Source: Pseudoips prasinana
Lineage: Eukaryota; Arthropoda; Insecta; Lepidoptera; Nolidae
Assembly: GCA_951640165.1 (NCBI GenBank)
Contig: OX621263.1
Coordinates: forward strand, 8,872,001 to 8,936,000
Direction of reading: 5' to 3'
DNA length: 64,000 nt
Shown here: in pieces, positions 63,800-64,000 of the stretch
Layout: each line of letters begins with the position of its first letter
Numbering within the stretch: position 1 is the first letter of the stretch
Translations under genes and position numbers: made by a program
Notes under the pieces: model-generated
Told to the model about the DNA's origin: nothing
Database searches by the model: none
The model's input: only the letters and a program-made list of their open reading frames with translations

Positions 63800-63890
63800 A
63801 GCTTCCATGAGCACATGTGACGTCATAAATGGTCCGGAATCAATTTCACCGTTGAAGCCGATTGTACGAATGATGTAGTCATTTTAAGTA
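63800..63890 (+). mobile_element. Half copy of the 7.4-kb hairpin MITE
   Basis: TTCCATGAGCACATGTGACG and GTCATAAATGGTCCGGAAT are shared with 7492-7531. Confidence 0.6.
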
Positions 63891-64000
63891 AGACTAAAAT
63901 ATAATAAACATCATGGTAAATTAGAAATGTCCATTGTATGGAAATTAAAAATTTTAATACGTTGCCAACAGACCTTAGAATGTTACCATTGAATAAATTT

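Overview
The window looks like nuclear DNA from a moth or butterfly (Lepidoptera). It is AT-rich and packed with transposable elements. These include lepidopteran-style Helitrons ending in CTAG, tRNA-headed SINEs, RTE-, CR1- and Jockey-type LINE pieces, a mariner, and many hairpin MITEs. No species is assigned. There are no bacterial-style operons, no CRISPR array and no true tRNA or rRNA gene.

The one host gene I can recognise is Mgat1 (N-acetylglucosaminyltransferase I), on the minus strand. Six coding exons were found by reading splice sites and conserved peptide motifs: 52634-52355, 37651-37527, 19950-19737, 15004-14926, 12452-12303 and 10492-10402. Their phases agree at every junction and give 313 continuous codons. 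The rest of the C-terminus is not visible and probably lies beyond the left edge. Most of the intron sequence is transposons. A few other exon-like stretches exist that I cannot name: minus strand at 56.8 kb, plus strand at 47.2, 48.4 and 51.1 kb.

Layout. 0.1-4.6 kb: a 4.46-kb DNA transposon with perfect 37-bp TIRs and a frameshifted transposase-like gene, inserted in a SINE. 4.6-10 kb: SINEs, Helitrons, a hairpin MITE and a locally duplicated TIR element. 10-20 kb: four Mgat1 exons among RTE and CR1 fragments, a TAA-flanked MITE, a long hairpin and a minisatellite. 20.5-25 kb: a LINE with both ORFs open. 25-33 kb: SINE, 58-bp minisatellite, a TTAA-flanked element and a Helitron with internal repeats. 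33-43 kb: nested SINE, Helitron and LINE pieces, and Mgat1 exon 2. 43-45.2 kb: a mariner with one nonsense codon, inside a SINE. 45-52 kb: Helitrons, LINE remnants and possible exons of a plus-strand gene. 52-59.6 kb: Mgat1 exon 1 with two adjacent palindromes upstream, a foldback MITE inside a LINE, and a poly(A) retro-insertion. 59.6-63.1 kb: a 3.4-kb G/T-only array of GGTTTT and GGTTGT units with a higher-order repeat.

Apart from Mgat1, the window mainly records nested transposition. Several insertions can be resolved to the base because target-site duplications, or a second copy of the host repeat, show the empty site.
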